A stretch of 64,000 nucleotides of DNA from Plumapathes pennacea (GCA_964036295.1 OZ038464.1:6496001-6560000); one strand, 5' to 3'; shown: positions 11,727 to 23,282, counted from the stretch's first letter. Numbers and translations are program-made. The notes: a model not told the origin generated them from the letters alone.

Positions 11727-12193
11727 TTACTTACTGTAACCCACAACTTGTACGGATGCATACATGTTTTTTGCATCTGGAGCTTTCAATTTGGCATAAA
11801 CAACTCTCGGGCCCCCAGGTGCAACGGGCAGTGAGATATTCTCCGAATTGTAGGACCACGCGTCCTGCCCATAAAAGTGACAGAAGACCTTCCTCTCAAT
11901 CAGCCCGTTAGGAATGGTGGTGCTTACAGTCAGCTCGCCGTCCTCATCATGTCCGGGGATGTTGCCCGTTCTAATTTTGGCAAAAACCACGACTTTATAA
12001 GCCTCGTCAGGAACTTTCTCGGCTGCCAACTGAATGGTTAGATTCTGCCCGCCTTTGAGTTCGTACTCTTGGGTGCCAGAGACCGGATATGTAGCATTAA
12101 CCTGCAAGCAACTTAAAATTAGACATTATATGTATCATGCACAAGCACGACTTTTAAAACATTTAATCTCGAATTATTACTCACATAAGACAT
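11727..12193 (-). CDS. Small intracellular protein of unknown function, 127 aa, copy 1
   Basis: The gene is fully reconstructable. A 5' untranslated exon ends at 12679 (AG|GTCAGT). Exon 2 (12256-12185, after TTCTAG) holds only MSY of the coding sequence and ends at GTGAGT. Exon 3 (12101-11727, after TTGCAG) encodes VNATYPVSGTQEYELKGGQ... to QVVGYSK. Phases are 0. The protein has no signal peptide, no membrane segment and one Cys; alternating hydrophobic residues suggest an all-beta fold (inference). I do not recognise the family. The second copy at 15646 encodes the same protein with at least one silent change, so both copies look functional and under constraint or very recently duplicated. 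Confidence 0.8.
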
Positions 12194-12256
12194 TTTAAAA
12201 GGATACAATCACCAAACTTGAGTTTGAAATCCACGTGAACTCCAAATACGTAAAGC
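12185..12256 (-). other. Exon 2 (start-codon exon) of the 127-aa gene, copy 1
   Basis: The exon lies between acceptor TTTTCTAG and donor GTGAGT. It holds the 5' untranslated end and three codons (MSY). The start was chosen because phase 0 joins directly to VNATY of exon 3. Confidence 0.7.
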
Positions 12257-12465
12257 CTAGAAAACAGAGTTAGGAAGAAAAACATCAGATTTACTTAAAA
12301 CAATGTTCATTGTTGTAAAGACCATGGGACCCTACTACTGCAGAAACTTAAACAGCAGCAATTCATTCTTTCGTTCCAGCTCATATCAAAATGGAAATAC
12401 TGTATCTTAATAATGCTCGGCCTCTCGCCAGAACGGTACAGATAGAAAAGCACCGCAAAAACTGA

Positions 12466-12494
12466 AAATTTATTTATTTATTTATTTATTTTTA
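12466..12494. repeat. (TTTA)n microsatellite in intron 1 of copy 1
   Basis: This is a short tetranucleotide run inside the first intron. The equivalent is near 16385 in copy 2. Confidence 0.8.
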
Positions 12495-12678
12495 ACAATT
12501 TATTGCTCGTTTTCCACCTCTATCTCTCTCTCTTTTCTTGATTAGGACGATACGAACTCTCCAAAACATATTACTAGTTGAAAACTTCTACTTAATGCCA
12601 GGAACCGATCAAATCCACGCGAAGGAAAGTTTTAACTTAAACGGAGGAGAATGATAATAAGCGAAAATGCTGACTGAC

Positions 12679-12826
12679 CTCAGTTGACGTTGAAGTAATA
12701 TCACTAACTCGGGGATCCTAGACGCGCAGGTCGCACAGCAGTTGCAGACTTTCGACAAGTACAGCAGCTGAAGGAGAAGCTCGATTCGACTAGTGAGACA
12801 ATCAGCTCAGTCAAACTTGTTTTATA
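12679..12826 (-). promoter_or_regulatory. TATA promoter and 5' untranslated exon, copy 1
   Basis: TATAAA lies at 12826-12821 on the minus strand. A transcription start near 12795 would give an untranslated exon without any ATG, ending at the AG|GTCAGT donor at 12679. The exact start is not visible. Confidence 0.55.
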
Positions 12827-13289
12827 GGAAGCCATACGTGATGGAATCCAGATGAACTGATACTCTATTGTTTTGAACACTGACACGTTTGTCAGCTAAA
12901 ACATAATAATCGATGTCTTGTTTTGCAAACCCACCTGTTTGTACGTGCTGCCATTATTTACTTTTTTGCATTTTTTGTTCAGTGTTCGTTTTGTGTTTTA
13001 TTAGTTCAGAGATTTAGGAAATAGTGAAAATGCTGTTCAGGACGAATCATTCCGCCTTTTTATGTCAGAAATGATGGATTTCCGGCTGAACTGTTACTCG
13101 GCTATTGTTTTGACTTCTGACACGTTCGTTCACTTAGCTGTATTGCTATTAATGTCCTATTCTTGCACGTACCGTTATTTTTCTTCTCAAGTACCTCACA
13201 ATTAAGGTGTATCACGTCTCAGATGTCTTTCTGTTGTAGTTTAAGGTGATTTGGCTGAATTCATAGGCCGAGTACCAATTAAATAGGCT

Positions 13290-14860
13290 TCCTGTGCGAT
13301 TTTGTTTACTCTGGCATGCATATTTAATGAACTCGAATTGTTCTGTATGTGAACAAAACAGCATGATTTCTCCCAGAATCAATACAAAACTTGAACGGTT
13401 TACTTCAAATTATACACGGGCTTCAGACCTAGTCATACTTCAAAGGGCTTGTGAACGATTCTCGCTACAATCACCGCGTGTCAGATTACACAGCATTTTA
13501 GTCTTGAAAGAAAAAATAAGACATCTAACTAAATCATTGAAGACTCTAAGTTCCGATTGCTCTGAGGGAATACGGTAGCCGAAACTGGCGACAGAAGAGT
13601 ATTAAAACAATACTTCGAGGGTAAATGATCAGCATGCAGATTTTAATACATTCTTGAAGAGGGATAGAATATATTTGTCACACTGATTGTTCGATTTCCA
13701 CTGACTGACCTTTGTTGCTTGTCCTTTCTGAATAACTATCTGAATTTAACACAAAACGGCGTCTGAATCTCCCGATTTGCTTTCAGGCGCTGTTCTCTTT
13801 GCGGAGTCGTTTCTTCGGCACGCTTCGTGCTGTCGGTCATAACATGATTTTCTTCATGGAGAAAAAAAAGTGTGTGTTATATTTTTGCGTTAAAAAAACA
13901 GTCGATTGCGTGACGTAGTACGTATTTCCCACGGTCAGCACGGCAAATTAATTCATAGAGTCTGCCAAGCACGTTCTCAAAGTTTAATACTTAAATTTTG
14001 AAGTTGGTCGGCCGTTGTAGTACGGGGAAAAAGGAACACTGATTTCCAATTTTGAATTCATAGGTACAATTAAATAGGCTTCCTGTGCGATTTGTTTTTA
14101 CTCTGGTCTGCATGCACCAGATTCAGGCATGCATATTTAATGAGCTTGAATTGTTTTGTATGTGAACCCGCTCAAAATAGCATGACTTCTCCCAGAATCA
14201 AAGCAAAACTTGAACGGTTTACTTTAAATTATACACGGGCTTCAGACCTAGTCATACTTCTAAGGGCTTGTGAACAATTCTCGCTGCAATCACCGCGTGT
14301 CAGGTTACAGAAAAATAAGGCATCTGACTAAATCATTCAAGACTCCAAATTACGATTGCTCTGAGCGAATACGGTAGCCGAAACTGGCGACAGAAGCGTA
14401 TTAAAACAAATAATACTTCGAGGTAAAATGATCAGCATACAGATTTTAATACATTCTTGAAGTGATCGAGTTACAAGCTATACGGGATAGAGTATATTTG
14501 TCACGGTGATTGTTCGATTTCCACTGACTAACCTTTGTTGCTTGTCCTTTCTAAATAAGTATCTGAGTTTAACACAAAACGGCGTCTGAAGCTCCCGATT
14601 TACTTTCAAGCGCTGTTCCCTTTGCGGAGCCGTTTCTTCGGCACGCTTCCGTTCATGATGCTGTCGGTTATAACATGTTTGTCGTCTTTTCTCTTGACGT
14701 ATTTGGCGTTGTTCGATCGTTTCATGATTCCTCCTTGCCCGTGCCTGTTCCCTTCTCTTTTGAAGACGAGCTTCGCGAGAATGTTGTGCTTCAAGTTTTC
14801 CACTTTTCCATTTTCGTAAACACAGCTACGATATATTGTATCTAATCTGGATCATGGTAA
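13290..14860 (-). repeat. Family H copy spanning the unit junction
   Basis: This uninterrupted sequence serves as the empty-site reference for all three foldback insertions. It contains two partial rounds of the family H sequence and minus-strand remnants of the Arg/Glu-rich frame (14606-14803), with frameshifts. No intact gene was found. Confidence 0.65.
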
Positions 14861-14899
14861 TGGCCTTGGGTTCATTTGAAGTAATCGTCCCTGCCCAAT

Positions 14900-15240
14900 C
14901 ATAAAGTTTTGCCCCCGGGGGAGGAGGGGTACCCCAATATATGAGCCATATACGTATGTGCCGCCCCAAGGGGTATCATTTTCAGCATTTTAGTCTGAAA
15001 TAGAGTATCAATTTTAACAATTTGTTCTGGAATAGGGTCCAAGATTTTGATATTTGGTATAGAATAGGATCAAAAATGGCACATTTTGGTCTGAAATAGG
15101 GTCGAATATTGCAAATTTTGGTCTGAATTAGGGTTGAGAATTGCCAATTTTGGTCTGAAATATGGTAAGGGTTTTCAGTACCGGGGGTACACTCCCACCC
15201 AAACTTTTGAAGAGTACCACCCCCCCCCCCCCCGAGTTTT
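14900..15240. repeat. Bounded minisatellite with GGTCTGAAATAGGGT repeats, right copy
   Basis: This duplicates the element at 10980-11340, including the GGGGTACCCC edge and the poly-C run at about 15220-15233. Confidence 0.75.
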
Positions 15241-15491
15241 GCACGTAAGAAAGACCCTCGAATAATGAAGCGATAAAATGGCATTGAGATGCGACAGTCC
15301 AGTACAGAAACACACAGAAATAGAGACAAAGAAACGCGGGGATTAAAATAGAGGGGAGAAACATTTCGGATCCAAACTTACACTCCTAGTACGTTAAAGT
15401 TGGGTTGGACATGTTGGTAGAGCAAAGTTGCTAAAGTTGGCTTATATAAGAGGAACAATCAACACAAAAACTTCTATTCGTTTACAAGCAT

Positions 15492-15497
15492 TTTATT
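15492..15497 (-). terminator. Polyadenylation signal AATAAA of the 127-aa gene, copy 2
   Basis: Same position relative to the stop codon as in copy 1. Confidence 0.65.
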
Positions 15498-15645
15498 GTT
15501 GGCAAAACAATGAAGTTTTCAATTTCACGTGCCGATGGCCTAGAGCTAATGTATCAAAGTCTGCAGTAACTCCCGCTTATGAAACCAGCACTATTATTGA
15601 TCGCAGAAATATAAAAAACATGAGCTGGGCTACGGTCGCTTGCTG

Positions 15646-16112
15646 TTACTTACTGTAACCTACAACTTGTACGGATGCATACATGTTTTTTGCATCTGGA
15701 GCTTTCAATTTGGCATAAACAACTCTCGGGCCCCCAGGTGCAACGGGCAGTGAGATATTCTCCGAATTGTAGGACCACGCGTCCTGCCCATAAAAGTGAC
15801 AGAAGACCTTCCTCTCAATCAGCCCGTTAGGAATGGTGGTGCTTACAGTCAGCTCGCCGTCCTCATCATGTCCGGGGATGTTGCCCGTTCTAATTTTGGC
15901 AAAAACCACGACTTTATAAGCCTCGTCAGGAACTTTCTCGGCTGCCAACTGAATGGTTAGATTCTGCCCGCCTTTGAGTTCGTACTCTTGGGTGCCAGAG
16001 ACCGGATATGTAGCATTAACCTGCAAGCAACTTAAAATTAGACATTATATGTATCATGCACAAGCACGACTTTTAAAACATTTAATCTCGAATTATTACT
16101 CACATAAGACAT
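15646..16112 (-). CDS. Small intracellular protein of unknown function, 127 aa, copy 2
   Basis: Duplicate of the gene at 11727-12193 with all splice sites kept: start ATG at 16112-16110, MSY exon ending 16104, final exon 16020-15646, upstream untranslated exon ending 16598. The deduced protein is identical; the visible coding difference is silent (GTG/GTA in VVGY). The promoter TATAAA is at 16745-16740. Having two intact promoters and two intact polyadenylation signals suggests both copies can be expressed. Function unknown. Confidence 0.8.
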
Positions 16113-16597
16113 TTTAAAAGGATACAATCACCAAACTTGAGTTTGAAATCCACGTGAACTCCAAATACGTAAAGCCTAGAAAACAGAGTTAGGAAGAAAA
16201 ACATCAGATTTACTTAAAACAATGTTCATTGTTGTAAAGACCATGGGACCCTACTACTGCAGAAACTTAAACAGCAGCAATTCATTCTTTCGTTCCAGCT
16301 CATATCAAAATGGAAATACTGTATCTTAATAATGCTCGGCCTCTCGCCAGAACGGTACAGATAGAAAAGCACCGCAAAAACTGAAAATTTATTTATTTAT
16401 TTATTTATTTTTAACAATTTATTGCTCGTTTTCCACCTCTATCTCTCTCTCTTTTCTTGATTAGGACGATACGAACTCTCCAAAACATATTACTAGTTGA
16501 AAACTTCTACTTAATGCCAGGAACCGATCAAATCCACGCGAAGGAAAGTTTTAACTTAAACGGAGGAGAATGATAATAAGCGAAAATGCTGACTGAC

Positions 16598-16745
16598 CTC
16601 AGTTGACGTTGAAGTAATATCACTAACTCGGGGATCCTAGACGCGCAGGTCGCACAGCAGTTGCAGACTTTCGACAAGTACAGCAGCTGAAGGAGAAGCT
16701 CGATTCGACTAGTGAGACAATCAGCTCAGTCAAACTTGTTTTATA
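16598..16745 (-). promoter_or_regulatory. TATA promoter and 5' untranslated exon, copy 2
   Basis: Equivalent to the copy 1 promoter, with the TATAAA box and the AG|GTCAGT donor preserved. Confidence 0.55.
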
Positions 16746-17324
16746 GGAAGCCATACGTGATGGAATCCAGATGAACTGATACTCTATTGTTTTGGACACT
16801 GACACGTTTGTCAGCTAAAACATAATAATCGATGTCTTGTTTTGCAAACCCACCTGTTTGTACGTGCTGCCATTATTTACTTTTTTGCATTTTTTGTTCA
16901 GTGTTCGTTTTGTGTTTTATTAGTTCAGAGATTTAGGAAATAGTGAAAATGCTGTTCAGGACGAATCATTCCGCCTTTTTATGTCAGAAATGATGGATTT
17001 CCGGCTGAACTGTTACTCGGCTATTGTTTTGACTTCTGACACGTTCGTTCACTTAGCTGTATTGTTATTAATGTCCTATTCTTGCACGTACCGTTATTTT
17101 TCTTCTCAAGTACCTCACAATTAAGGTGTATCACGTCTCAGATGTCTTTCTGTTGTAGTTTAAGGTGATTTGGCTGAATTCATAGGCCGTGTACCAATTA
17201 AATAGGCTTCCTGTGCGATTTTGTTTACTCTGGCATGCATATTTAATGAACTCGAATTGTTCTGTATGTGAACAAAACAGCATGATTTCTCCCAGAATCA
17301 AAGCAAAACATGAACGGTTTACTC

Positions 17325-17405
17325 TTACGCTTCTCTCGTGCTCTCCCAACTTCCCGCGTGCATCCATAACTCGATAGACGCACGCTAAGCATGAACCAAT
17401 TCTTA
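17325..17405 (-). repeat. Right boundary inverted repeat of the array
   Basis: Contains TGCTCTCCCAACTTCCC and ATCCATAACTCGATAGACGC, the reverse complement of the sequence at 3281-3358. Confidence 0.72.
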
Positions 17406-17435
17406 ATTATATTCTGTAATGTAATATATATAAAG

Positions 17436-17815
17436 TGTAAGTGTAAGTGTAAGTGTATCATCGTTGTTACCTGTAACGTAACATTGGCTATATTTTTGGG
17501 TGATAACTTGCACTTTCTCTTAATAAATTCCGAAATCTCTCAAACCGAATTGCATCAAATCAAGCATTAGTATTGCACGACAAAAATCACAGAATAACCT
17601 CAAACTACAACAGAAGGACATCATCATTGCCAAACGTCTAAAAATACCGCATTGTTTGAAGTGTCACACAACCAGCTTCCGGTAAAAACAATTCCGAGGC
17701 AAATCGAGCGTTTCGCTGAGCATATTTTTGGGGGTCTTCGTTTTCGAGGTCTTTGTTTTCGAGGTCTTCGTTTTCGAGGTCTTAGGTCTTAGGTCTTAGG
17801 TCTTTGTTTTCGAGA
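17436..17815. repeat. Short tandem repeats (GTAAGT)n and TTCGTTTTCGAGGTC units
   Basis: A GTGTAA hexamer run lies at about 17436-17458. About four to six GAGGTCTT(C/T)GTTTTC units lie at about 17731-17815. The sequence between holds no gene. Confidence 0.7.
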
Positions 17816-17819
17816 CACC

Positions 17820-18330
17820 CGTTAAAGAAGATCAGCCGTGAGCAATCACTGAACATGAACGGCGAAGACAGACGAACAGACGTGTTTGTAGTGATGTAAG
17901 AGAAAGAATTTCCGACGATGTGACTGAAAAAAATGATTGAAGAATTTTCGGACGGACTTCAAATGATTGTACTACGAGGTAGAGTCAAGAAATCGGTAAG
18001 TTTTCATTCACACAATTTTCGAGTCGGCCGTTGGAGCATTTGTTGATTCCCTTCAAATTTGCATTTTATGCACTAGCCGACTGTATGCCGACAAGTACAT
18101 GACTTGTAGTGTAAAGTTCTACAGGAAATATAGTTCTTTACTGTGAGAAGTTGTCTAATTTTATAGAAGAGACGGCCTGGTTGAAAAATTGAAGTGAAAC
18201 TGTACTGACTTGGCAATTCGGACCGCCGAGTCGTTTAGGAGAATCTATTTTTTCATCGCTGTTAGCATTCCAACATTTTTGATGAATGAAGACAGTTTTT
18301 TTGTGAAAGTTTTGAAGTTCTATGTTATAA
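17820..18330. other. No gene recognised; isolated splice-donor-like block
   Basis: The string GTCAAGAAATCGGTAAGTTT at about 17984 also occurs near 27052. It could be the end of a shared repeat or an exon edge. No open frame supports a gene here. Confidence 0.35.
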
Positions 18331-18518
18331 AACAAATAAACCAGCCTCAAGCGTGCTCCGTTCAGAAATAAAGCACGCAGCAAGTGCCGAGATCACTCAA
18401 GAAGTGGGGAAAAACGCTCGCCTTCGGCTCGCGTTTCTCCCTACACTTCTTTCGTGCTCTCGTCACTTGCTGCGTGCTTTATTTCTGAACGGAGCACGCT
18501 TGAAGCTGGTTTATTTGT
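18331..18518. repeat. Hairpin MITE-like palindrome
   Basis: Two arms of about 60-70 bp (AACAAATAAACCAGC... and its reverse complement) flank a loop with CTCGCCTTCGGCTCGCG. Its inner sequence resembles the array boundary repeats at 3281 and 17325. Confidence 0.8.
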
Positions 18519-18519
18519 T

Positions 18520-19020
18520 AAATAAACGCAGGACAAAAGTTCCTCTCCCGGGACCCCGCGTGTCTCTATTCATTGTACTAATGACGTCACAAGCGCACTG
18601 GCCACGGGCTTGTCTTGTTTCTTCTAGTGTAACCGATACGCTGCTCCCCGAAACAAATGTTGACCTCCGCTGCTCAACTACTTAGTTTTAAATGGTTGGA
18701 AGCCTCTATTTGAATTAGACTTACATGATTATTGAAAGGCATACCATATGCAAACTTTCAACTTAATTCGACGCTATTTGGCTTTGTCCAATACTACATA
18801 ATTGAATCCAACCGTTTTGCGTAATAACCGTTTTTCTTTCTTTTCTTGAACGTCTGATATTCGCACGTAATAGTCTTGTTTTTGTTGTTTTTCTTTTTCA
18901 TTCCTTTCTATAACTCAGTGTGTGTTAGTGCCGTACATCTCTCCCATAAAAAGTTTATTTCATATAACATAAGTTCCCTAGATAAGCCTCGTACTTTTGG
19001 AAAAAATGTTAAGAATAAAT
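18520..19020. other. No gene recognised
   Basis: AT-rich sequence without coding motifs. Confidence 0.4.
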
Positions 19021-19040
19021 ATTGTTAAAAAAAAGAGGTA

Positions 19041-19390
19041 TTGTCAATGACTGGTTCTTATCATACCTCTTACACTGATCACAAACAACTAAGGTCGGCA
19101 CAAAAATGTCAAGGATCAAGGATCTGTTTTTGGCCCTCTTTATTTCCAATACACGTTAATGACATACACAACACCTCTGATAAAATTCGATTTTCATCTT
19201 ATTTGCTGACGATACAAACTTGCTTTATGAAGACAAGGAAACTGAAGTCTCTTGAAACTATTGTTTACAAAGAAATCGAAAGTGTATACGAATGACTCAT
19301 CGCAAATAAGTTAAGTCATGTAATTTTTCACTCGTCCAGAAAAAGAAAAGGGTGACCCGTAAACTAAACGTCAAAGTTCTTGATCACAAA
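19041..19390 (+). pseudogene. Non-LTR retrotransposon (LINE) reverse transcriptase fragment
   Basis: A decayed reverse transcriptase core. It reads in shifting frames GSVFGPL, HVNDIHNTSDKIRFS, a broken form of the catalytic FADDTNLLYE block, and KLKSLETIVYKEIESVYEW followed by NKLS. This order is that of jockey/CR1-like LINE polymerases. Frameshifts and stops make it non-functional. Confidence 0.75.
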
Positions 19391-22200
19391 ACTTGTATTT
19401 TACATTCTTCATAAAACCATTCGTTTTGCTGAGTCGTTCGATTTTTGGTCATATCTTTCCAATAAAGCAAGTTTGCATTAAAAGATGCAAAGTCTGTTTT
19501 GACTGGAACGAGTAGACTTTTGAGGAAAATTACTCTTTTGGTAAATTAAGGTCAGAATAGCAAAAATTATCAGATCTCGCGAAAGGGTCATGCTACGCGG
19601 AAATCTGTGAATGTAAGCTTTAGTTTCGGCACTGCACTACGCAACACCTGTAACTTGGACTATAGTTTTACTAATAGTTAGGCTAACTTAGCCCCCTAAC
19701 TTGAAGTCTTTTCTCCTCCGTGTAGTGCCGTCCCTTAGCGCTAACAAGAAAGATGCGATTTTAAATTGTTTTTCAAGCGCAACTCTTGAACATGAAACTG
19801 GTTGGTCATCTTTTATTTGAAAAGCAACTGAGCAGTAGAAACGAATCCGGATTTAAAATAATCGAATTTCAGTTAAGATATCACACAAAAACCTTCTTTC
19901 CAAATAATATTTCACAAAGAAATAGCCGCAGGAAGAAATTAGCCATATCTCGGCTGCAGTTGGACTCTTTAAAACGCTAACTCTTTTCCTTGCGCAGCAG
20001 CTCAGGCCATGAAATTTTCCTAACGATTTTAATGCCCGCGCTACTTTTTAAAGCTATCTGCAAAAATGTAAATATGTCGGGACTTTCATAGGACCACTGT
20101 TGGGGACTGGGCTCATGAATATATATGTAATTAGTTTAAGTTTATCGGTGGTTTAGGAATATCTGTGATTTATAACAACTGATCAATAGCCAATAAGAAC
20201 GTAAGAGATATAACAATAAGGCTTCTACAACCACGAGGTTAGAGACGGCACAGTGCGCGATTTAGAATTGAGAGAGCGAGTGATTTATGCACGCGTGATC
20301 GTAATCCAAGTGAAGTTTATCGAAACTAGTGTCTGGGGGGCAGACAATCCATAATACGACATCGGTTCTCGGTGCCGTTCGTCTTGCACAATTGACCAGT
20401 GAAAGGAGCCCTCTAGGGAACAAACAATATAAGAACAGCCGTACCGTACTTCTTTTTCTTCCCAGTAAAACTCACCTCCTTCAATATTGAAGATTCTAGT
20501 GAGTGTCTAAATTAAAGAAAAAAAGAAACATACCGTGCAGATGCTAAAAATAAGTTAACCTTATAAATAAAAAGCTTTAAAATATAAGCTAGATAAGACT
20601 ATCTAATGAATGTCTGATGAATAAATAATTACGTGTATCTTTCACTAAAGCTTGATAAGACTGTCACAGTTAGCATCACTTGCTCTGGGCTTCGTGTGAC
20701 GACAGGCTTTTCTTGAAAGCCGTCAGGTTTGGTGATACTATTGAATCTGTCTGATTGTTTCACTCTCTTATCGTTCTCGGAAAGTACGAGTACCTAAAAT
20801 GACGTCTTGGGAAGTTTGAATGTTGTTGTTTGTTGTACGTTTACATCTTCTTCGCATGCAAAAGAAGTGACGTAGGGCTTCATGCTAGGTAGTGAAATAA
20901 TGACTCAGGCAAACTGCAGTTGAATGGGTGACTAGTTCCTGGAAGCTCACAAGCCAGAGGCACAGGGATGAACCAGCTAGTGCAGTGTTCATACAACACT
21001 ATAGGCTCGCTTGATGAGCAGCATGGTCGGATAAGGTATGCGAACCTCAGACATGAAGGGGTCGCAAACCACATTCACCAGCAAGTGGTGTAGCACTGGC
21101 AGATAAGCACCCGGGGCCAGTCACCATATGGGAATATTGGTGGGATGAGAAAATAACTGTACTGCAGATATAACTGTGCGTATATAGCCACACAAGCTGA
21201 ATCGAACGTATATGCGTATCATGTTTTAAAAGCATTCCAACATGTGCTGCAGAGATAAGGCAAATGCAAAAAGTGTATAACTAAACAACAGCTAGAAGGC
21301 CTGTGTTGATAGCCAGCTATGGATAAGATAATGCTAACCATACATGCCGCTGTTTACTATGTTTAGGGGCCGCTCACCTCGAATAGGTTCCCAGCCCCAA
21401 TTTTAACTCTCCGGAATTTTGTAAACCTTAGCTCCTGAATACAAGCAAAAAATAAAAAATAAAATGAATAAAATAGAATAACTTAGGCTCTCCGTTGGCT
21501 CTACCCGGTTTTCTTAGACAACGACTATCAAAACTACACTAGTAAAAGAACCTGATGCATACTATGATTCATTTAAGTCCACTAAAACATTATAAGACAG
21601 ACCTTCAATGTCATCCGGTTTTGTATCAGACAGCAATTCATTTTGCGGATCACTATGCCTTATAACTTGGATGCTTATTTGATGATAAAGCCAAACAATC
21701 GTTGTTTTTGTTTTTTTTTCTTGTAGTTACGTTACACTCACCGATAAATACGGAACAAACAGAAACCAAAAGTGTAATGTATCATAACGTCTGTAACTAA
21801 ACAACTGTCCAAAAACGATCACCAGAAATAGTATTGGAAAATGACCAGTAACAGTTATTTTAAAAACATATATCGACGTTTGAATAAAACACCATTTACC
21901 TATGATACAAGGTAATTCAAGCAAAAGAATTTGACAATTAACTTTCACTAAAATAAAGCAACAACTTTATCAGTTGAAAGTCATGTGCAGTATTTTAACT
22001 CAAAACCGTTCGCCCAACATTCTTTTCGTTGTTTGTTGTCCCAATTTCAACTTGAACTAAACACTAAACAAACCAGCGCGGAGTATGTAACCTGTGACGA
22101 AAGAAAGAAAGGTTTGAAATATTTTAATATGTTTCAAGTAGCAGTGTCACTTAATTTTGCAGTTTGATATCAAAATATTGAAAAAAAAAAAAGTAAATAA
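19391..22200. other. Long non-coding stretch; possible LTR remnant
   Basis: No gene was recognised in 2.8 kb. The part at about 20095-20420 begins TGTTGGGGACTGG and contains CGGTGCCGTTCG after a T-rich edge, which resembles the region just inside a BEL/Pao LTR. Without a second LTR this is a weak call. The segment 20880-21240 has open stretches only and no motif. Confidence 0.35.
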
Positions 22201-22225
22201 AAAAACTACGCTAAACTAACACAGC

Positions 22226-23154
22226 TCAGTGTACCTGGACCTGATGAAACCGCTGATTATGCTCGGTCATGTCTTCCTTTAACACAAAATATTCTAAACA
22301 CAAGTAACACTCGTAAACGTTCTTGTAAAATTTATACGGATCTGTCTCTCTGTGTTGAAAAAAGTGCTTTACCAGTTGAATTTTTTCTACAAAGGATTCG
22401 CAACATATCTCACATGTGTAGCGCTTGCGCTCACTGTGTTGAAGTTGGTGCTCTGCAAGTTTGTTCTCCTGACTAAAACTTTTGCCACAATTGTCGCAAG
22501 TGTGCAATTTTTCTCCAGAGAGTGCGTAGCTCCGCAGCATTAACTCTCTCCCTTCATCAAAGCCGTCGCTCTTTTTATCAAATCTACGACAATGTTTTGT
22601 ACTGTGCACACTTTGGTGTTTGGCCAAGTCCACCTTGCATGAAAATGTCTGATCATATTTTCCACACTTGTGAGGTCTTTTTCCCGTGTGTACAAGTTGG
22701 TGCTTGATCAGGTGACTCCGCTGTGATAAAGTATTTCCACATATTTTACACTTGTGCGGTTTTTCTCCTGTGTGTACAAGTTGGTGCTGGTTCAGGTTAC
22801 TCCGCTGTGAAAAATTATTTCCACATATTTTACACTTGTGTGGTTTTTCTCCTGTGTGTACAAGTTGGTGCTTGTTCAGGTTACTCCGGTGTGAAAAAGC
22901 TTTTCCACATATTTTACACTTGTGAGGTTTTTCTCCTGTGTGTACAAGTTGGTGCTTGGTCAGGAAACTCTTGTATGAAAATGCCTTTCCACATATTGTA
23001 CACTTGTGTGGCTTTTCTTCTGTGCGTACAAGTTGGTGCTGGTTCAGGGCACCTTTCTCTAAAAGAGCCTTCTCACTCATTTTACACTTGCTTTTCTCGT
23101 GTCCACATGTTGATTTCGCCCGAGTTGACTCTTCATGTTGAACATTTTGTTGAT
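22226..23154 (-). CDS. C2H2 zinc-finger protein, last exon, 5' part frameshifted
   Basis: Presumed nuclear DNA-binding protein. From 23080 (ATG in KCKMSEK) the frame reads a degenerate first finger (C-K-M-S instead of C-x2-C), four good fingers joined by HTGEKPHKC linkers, a broken sixth (second Cys is Tyr in KCGKYD), then fingers with CDNCGKSF, CEICCESF and CYLCLEYF. An acceptor CCTCCAG ends at 23155, matching the paralogue at 31793-32926. In the paralogue's phase, however, this copy runs into a TGA at the AAAATGAGTG position, so a small deletion near 23090 has shifted the frame. It may be translated from the internal ATG or be an early pseudogene. Plus-strand open frames here are antisense shadows. 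Confidence 0.75.
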
Positions 23155-23224
23155 CTGGAGGAGAGTACAAGCGTGTATTAGTCTGTTTAAGAAGCAGTGT
23201 GTTGTGTAATACGCTTTTCTCACA

Positions 23225-23282
23225 TGGAATGTTGGAGCAGGTGAAGAAAAAAACAAAACAAAACAAAACAAAAACAAAACAC
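23225..23282. repeat. (AAAAC)n run
   Basis: AAAACAAAACAAAAC-type repeat directly upstream of the zinc-finger exon, within the presumed intron. Confidence 0.7.

Larger units (their letters stand above)
3376..13404. repeat. Left copy of the 3.9-kb tandem unit, interrupted by three foldback insertions
   Basis: When the three foldback elements are removed, the pieces 3376-3673, 5582-5886, 7976-8168 and 10224-13404 line up in order with the uninterrupted right copy. Homologous positions from 10224 on are offset by exactly 3,919 bp (for example gene stop 11727 and 15646, TATA box 12821 and 16740). The unit holds family H repeat sequence, a GGTCTGAAATAGGGT minisatellite and the 127-aa gene. Confidence 0.85.
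14143..17323. repeat. Right copy of the tandem unit
   Basis: This is a direct duplicate of 10224-13404 at a constant offset of 3,919 bp, with only scattered base changes. A constant offset over 3 kb means no net indel, pointing to a recent event. Confidence 0.9.

Noticed and set aside
18353..18685. 110-codon plus-strand frame
   Set aside because: It lies across a perfect hairpin element and has no motif; the open frame is a by-product of the palindrome.
22352..23181. Plus-strand open frames over the zinc-finger exon at 22-23 kb
   Set aside because: They are antisense shadows of the regular 84-bp finger repeat on the minus strand and have Cys/Val-rich translations without a domain.
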